This document shows, one piece after another, positions 5,301 to 5,957 of a stretch of DNA of 5,957 bases. The position numbers and the translations under genes were made by a program. Origin of the DNA: Oscillospiraceae bacterium (GTDB lineage: Bacteria; Bacillota; Clostridia; Oscillospirales; Oscillospiraceae). Numbering within the stretch: position 1 is the first letter of the stretch; every line of letters begins with the position of its first letter. The stretch is from NCBI GenBank assembly GCA_017936205.1, contig JAGBGB010000028.1:1-5957 (forward strand), in the 5' to 3' direction. The notes beneath the pieces were generated by a model that searched no databases, was not told the DNA's origin, and saw only the letters and a program-made list of their open reading frames with translations.

Positions 5301-5957
5301 AGCAGAAATGCTCCTCCCATCCCGAAGAATATACGCAGTATTCGCCACAGGAGCAGCCCTCGCTCTCAGCAATGATGACGCAACATTCGGTGCAAAGTCC
5401 GCAATCGGAGCAGAATTCAAGGTCGGTGCATCTCGAACATCTTTCGCACTCCTCGCAGAGGAATTCCTGGGCGCAATCGGAGCAATGAGTTCCGTCTCCG
5501 CCGTCCTCGCACCAATCATCGGTATGCTCGCCGCAGGTATCGCAATGATATCCCGCCTCTATCGCACATTCGGGGCAGAAGTAGCAATCCCCGCAGACCT
5601 CGCCGATATGACATTCAATGCAGTTTGAGCAATGATAGTCGTTGATAATGCAGCAGACAAGGCACTGATGGCACTCATCGCAGAACTCTTCGGGTTGCTC
5701 GTAGAAGCATTCGCCGCAGTTGTTGCAGATCAAAGCGCAGTCATAGCAGTGGTTATTCTGACCGCCCTCGTAAGGATGGCTGGGACATTCTTCAATTATT
5801 TCCATACAGAGTGTGCATACCTCACAGTGAATACCGTAATCCTGTGCGCATTGCTCGCAAAACGTACACTCGTAGCACATTTCGTCGGGGTGCTTCAGAC
5901 AGTTGGAGCAATGATCGTCCGAGGTTTCCCAGCAGTCCTCGCAGAGGTGGCATTGGC
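2317..5957 (-). CDS. Giant cysteine-rich modular surface protein with C-terminal dockerin (5'-partial)
   Basis: This open frame runs off the right edge. The 25 codons between the Met codon at 5878-5880 and the edge are still cysteine-rich (CHLCEDC, HCSNC), so that Met is internal and the real start and any signal peptide lie outside. Counting residues from that Met (1187 to the TAA), I see: 1-320 cysteine-dense repeats rich in Asp/Glu (68 Cys, CxxC, CxxCGxC and CxxCC motifs); about 328-440 an Ig-like domain (LTYQWY near 365-370, a later Cys strand); about 441-694 and 824-1039 repeats of the type H-x-W, TC-x3-G, CxxC; 695-805 a beta-rich domain starting YSVTVKGGT; 1041-1125 a carboxypeptidase-regulatory-like beta domain; 1126-1185 a dockerin. 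The dockerin implies docking onto a cohesin outside the cell. The cysteine array could bind metal or form disulfides; the sequence does not decide. No catalytic domain is recognised. It is the first visible gene of the operon. Confidence 0.9.
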   Translation of the reverse strand, partial: QCHLCEDCWETSDDHCSNCLKHPDEMCYECTFCEQCAQDYGIHCEVCTLCMEIIEECPSHPYEGGQNNHCYDCALICNNCGECFYEQPEEFCDECHQCLVCCIINDYHCSNCIECHIGEVCGDCYFCPECAIEAGYHCDTCGEHTDDWCEDGGDGTHCSDCAQEFLCEECERCSRCTDLEFCSDCGLCTECCVIIAESEGCSCGEYCVYSSGWEEHFCYDCGTCYDDVDMCELCGICIDCCESYSDCSEGLCVEDPDYDSHFCEDCGACFHDNEACEDCVDSGDMLCLECCAVRSEDYGCDHGICINNWEWSEHYCDLCGTCFEYCDHTGSTHTHNYVSNICTICSARSDGRPNIIRNPQDISVPVNDASADDMPYRTVNFRVKAVGEGLTYQWYVRYGDSSTATTITADTHLFYDDIVEYSGYDTSNLTVWVPTECDVKLTFFCLIKNEKGRMNSKTATLTTEHCFSDKLSAIDKRSFAFSCLIDGEVQTIEGWTSNYHQCYCIGEGCRELTEEIKHNYGAWEPGAIPTKDYYGYKTRTCLDCGFVYYMKLDKETDPHVHTWEEIGYNEYRHWGVCYCGYGSMNQAVLHTFEDEWETVTPATATTAGLERRACTGGCGYYQTRSIPRQAHTHVFYDWDYINEHGYIDGDSTNVPYYGEYGKSDSKYHYAYCLFPGCEATKSYSHTYNSKWVIMGNYYTDGVMHLECSVCGYSKDKTYKAGAYSVTVKGGTLSTYAAKVNQLVKVFRLNEYAPGTYLNVQDDPTTAFSAYATFDRGETWTLLPMSYHAPDADDGREYWYFRMPKPAKDELKEYKDWDFWVEVEGEVIKCAEEDHPNNPEYFDEKYLKLVGVVEATCGHPGYTGDWVYTCCNYVKEYGEVTPQLDHKPWTLQYNVGKTTGTCTQRGYSGDTVCRACGLIVEKGEFTDYGHPGRVVSASSVAPTCSSVGWTIEFSCPTCDKVLLKKTKIPKIDHEWVAVAGTDSTCTEKGCLDHYECTMCDAVSLDGENELFNLAKLTIRAGHDWGEWISESETYHVRVCQTDASHTGRARHDFVSGYCVDCGYKAPGFVVSGTVTSYNSDTDNITIELFAEGSETAAYTATVKGNSAEYAIAGIAKGTYTMKVSKNNHITREYTVVVGTEDIIQNAKIHLKGDVNGDGKITIVDANRANLHFKNKSILSGYELLCADVNGDGKITIVDVNRMNLHFKNKNKLW
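2326..2505 (-). other. Type I-like dockerin domain, two duplicated calcium loops
   Basis: Residues 1126-1185 hold two copies of D-V-N-G-D-G-K-I-T-I-V-D, starting at D1127 and D1161, 34 residues (102 bp) apart. Each has the F-hand spacing of calcium-loop acidic residues (positions 1, 3, 5, 12) followed by a helix of the form N-R-x-N-L-H-F-K-N-K. The second copy ends the protein at L-W. The two copies are also visibly related at the DNA level (2335-2403 and 2437-2505). Dockerins bind cohesin modules on scaffoldins or cell-surface proteins. No cohesin is encoded in the window. Confidence 0.9.
2506..2760 (-). other. Carboxypeptidase-regulatory-like beta domain before the dockerin
   Basis: Residues about 1041-1125 read V-S-G-T-V-T-S-Y near the start, ITIELFAEGSE in the middle, then YAIAGIAKGTYTMKVSK, and end IIQNAKIHLKGD. 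The pattern 'SGTV ... I-x-L ... Y-x-I-x-G-[IV]-x-x-G-x-Y-x-[ML]-x-V' is that of carboxypeptidase-regulatory-like or Cna-B-like beta sandwiches, which often sit directly in front of dockerins in clostridial surface proteins. It probably serves as a rigid spacer. Confidence 0.65.
2764..3411 (-). repeat. H-x-W / TC-x3-G / CxxC ribbon-like repeats (C-terminal block)
   Basis: Residues about 824-1039 contain four to five diverged copies of a 40-50 residue unit: a TC-x3-G turn (ATCGHPG, TCTQRG, TCSSVG, TCTEKG), a following CxxC (CCNY in the first, CRAC, CPTC, CTMC, CVDC), and a closing H (LDHKPW, DYGHPG, IDHEW, AGHDWGEW). Similar but looser units occur upstream at residues about 492-606 and 659-694 (positions 3799-4407). 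Such units are common as tandem spacers in large clostridial surface proteins; the four cysteines of a unit could bind a metal or pair as disulfides. Confidence 0.6.
4561..4899 (-). other. Ig-like domain of the giant protein
   Basis: Residues about 328-440 begin with P-N-I-I-R-N-P-Q-D-I-S-V, continue with a strand pair ending LTYQWYV, then a STLTV-like strand (SNLTVWVP) and a strand containing a cysteine (KLTFFCLI) before TATLTTEH. This order matches bacterial Ig-like domains of surface proteins, in which a Tyr-Gln-Trp-Tyr strand is followed by a Y/F-x-C strand. It separates the cysteine array from the ribbon-like repeats and probably acts as a spacer or adhesive module. The assignment is by eye from motifs. 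Confidence 0.6.
4921..5957 (-). repeat. Cysteine-dense repeat array within the giant protein
   Basis: About 345 visible residues carry 73 cysteines by hand count, roughly one in five, with many Asp and Glu and few Lys. Recurring motifs are CxxCGxC (first Cys at residues 52, 157, 193, 206, 238 and 291, counted from the Met at 5880) and CxxCC (first Cys at 73, 163, 212 and 262). The last three CxxCC motifs are 49 and 50 residues apart, which defines a module of about 50 residues ending in a W/D-x-x-H-[FY]-C junction. Copies nearest the Ig-like domain are the most regular; those further upstream are degenerate. The array continues past the window edge, so the total copy number is unknown. Confidence 0.8.

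Noticed and set aside
5143..5628. Plus-strand and out-of-frame minus-strand open frames across the cysteine array
   Set aside because: Their Ala/Arg-rich translations are shadows of repeated TGC/GAC/GAG codons in the real frame; none has a ribosome site or family likeness.
5878..5880. ATG as the start of the giant gene
   Set aside because: The same frame stays open to the window edge with the same CxxCxxC pattern, so this Met is internal and the gene is cut by the window.
4921..5957. Repeated GCAGA/CTCGCA words suggesting a CRISPR-like or DNA-level satellite array
   Set aside because: The spacing is irregular and follows the codons for CxxC motifs; no constant repeat with variable spacers is present.

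Overview
This window looks like a piece of the genome of an anaerobic, low-to-mid GC Gram-positive bacterium of the class Clostridia, most likely a gut Lachnospiraceae or Oscillospiraceae relative. The reasons are a two-repeat dockerin with aspartate calcium loops, a DUF5640-type membrane-anchored domain, a DUF6935-type protein, strong AGGAGG-like ribosome binding sites, and a remnant that resembles the tail of an Rpn/PD-(D/E)XK transposase-nuclease. The assignment is inferred from protein families; no rRNA or housekeeping gene is present to confirm it.

All supported genes are on the minus strand, so the window reads from right to left. From the right edge to 2317 runs one very large open frame, cut by the window edge, so its true start and any signal peptide are not visible. 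It encodes a modular protein: an extremely cysteine-rich N-terminal part (73 Cys in about 345 visible residues), an Ig-like domain, a series of H-x-W / CxxC ribbon-like repeats around a beta-rich domain, a carboxypeptidase-regulatory-like beta domain, and a C-terminal dockerin. Four small genes follow with short gaps (35, 21 and 41 bp) and then a 4-base ATGA overlap: a one-TM protein with a DUF5640-like outer domain (1883-2281), an acidic conserved protein of unknown function (1418-1861), a DUF6935-like protein (777-1376), and a small protein with a possible PsbP/Mog1-like fold (340-780). A near-perfect hairpin at 286-325 closes the series as a terminator. The layout is that of one operon, although its promoter lies outside the window.

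The left 339 bases hold no intact gene. They contain the terminator, an AT-rich stretch with an imperfect inverted repeat (191-238), and a 5'-truncated minus-strand coding remnant (1 to about 140).

How the genes work together is not known. The large protein is built for the cell surface or an extracellular complex, since a dockerin binds a cohesin. The DUF5640 protein is probably anchored in the membrane facing out, and the three downstream proteins have no signal peptide and should be cytoplasmic. The most unusual element is the fusion of a dense cysteine/acidic repeat array to a dockerin, placed at the head of an operon of small uncharacterised proteins.
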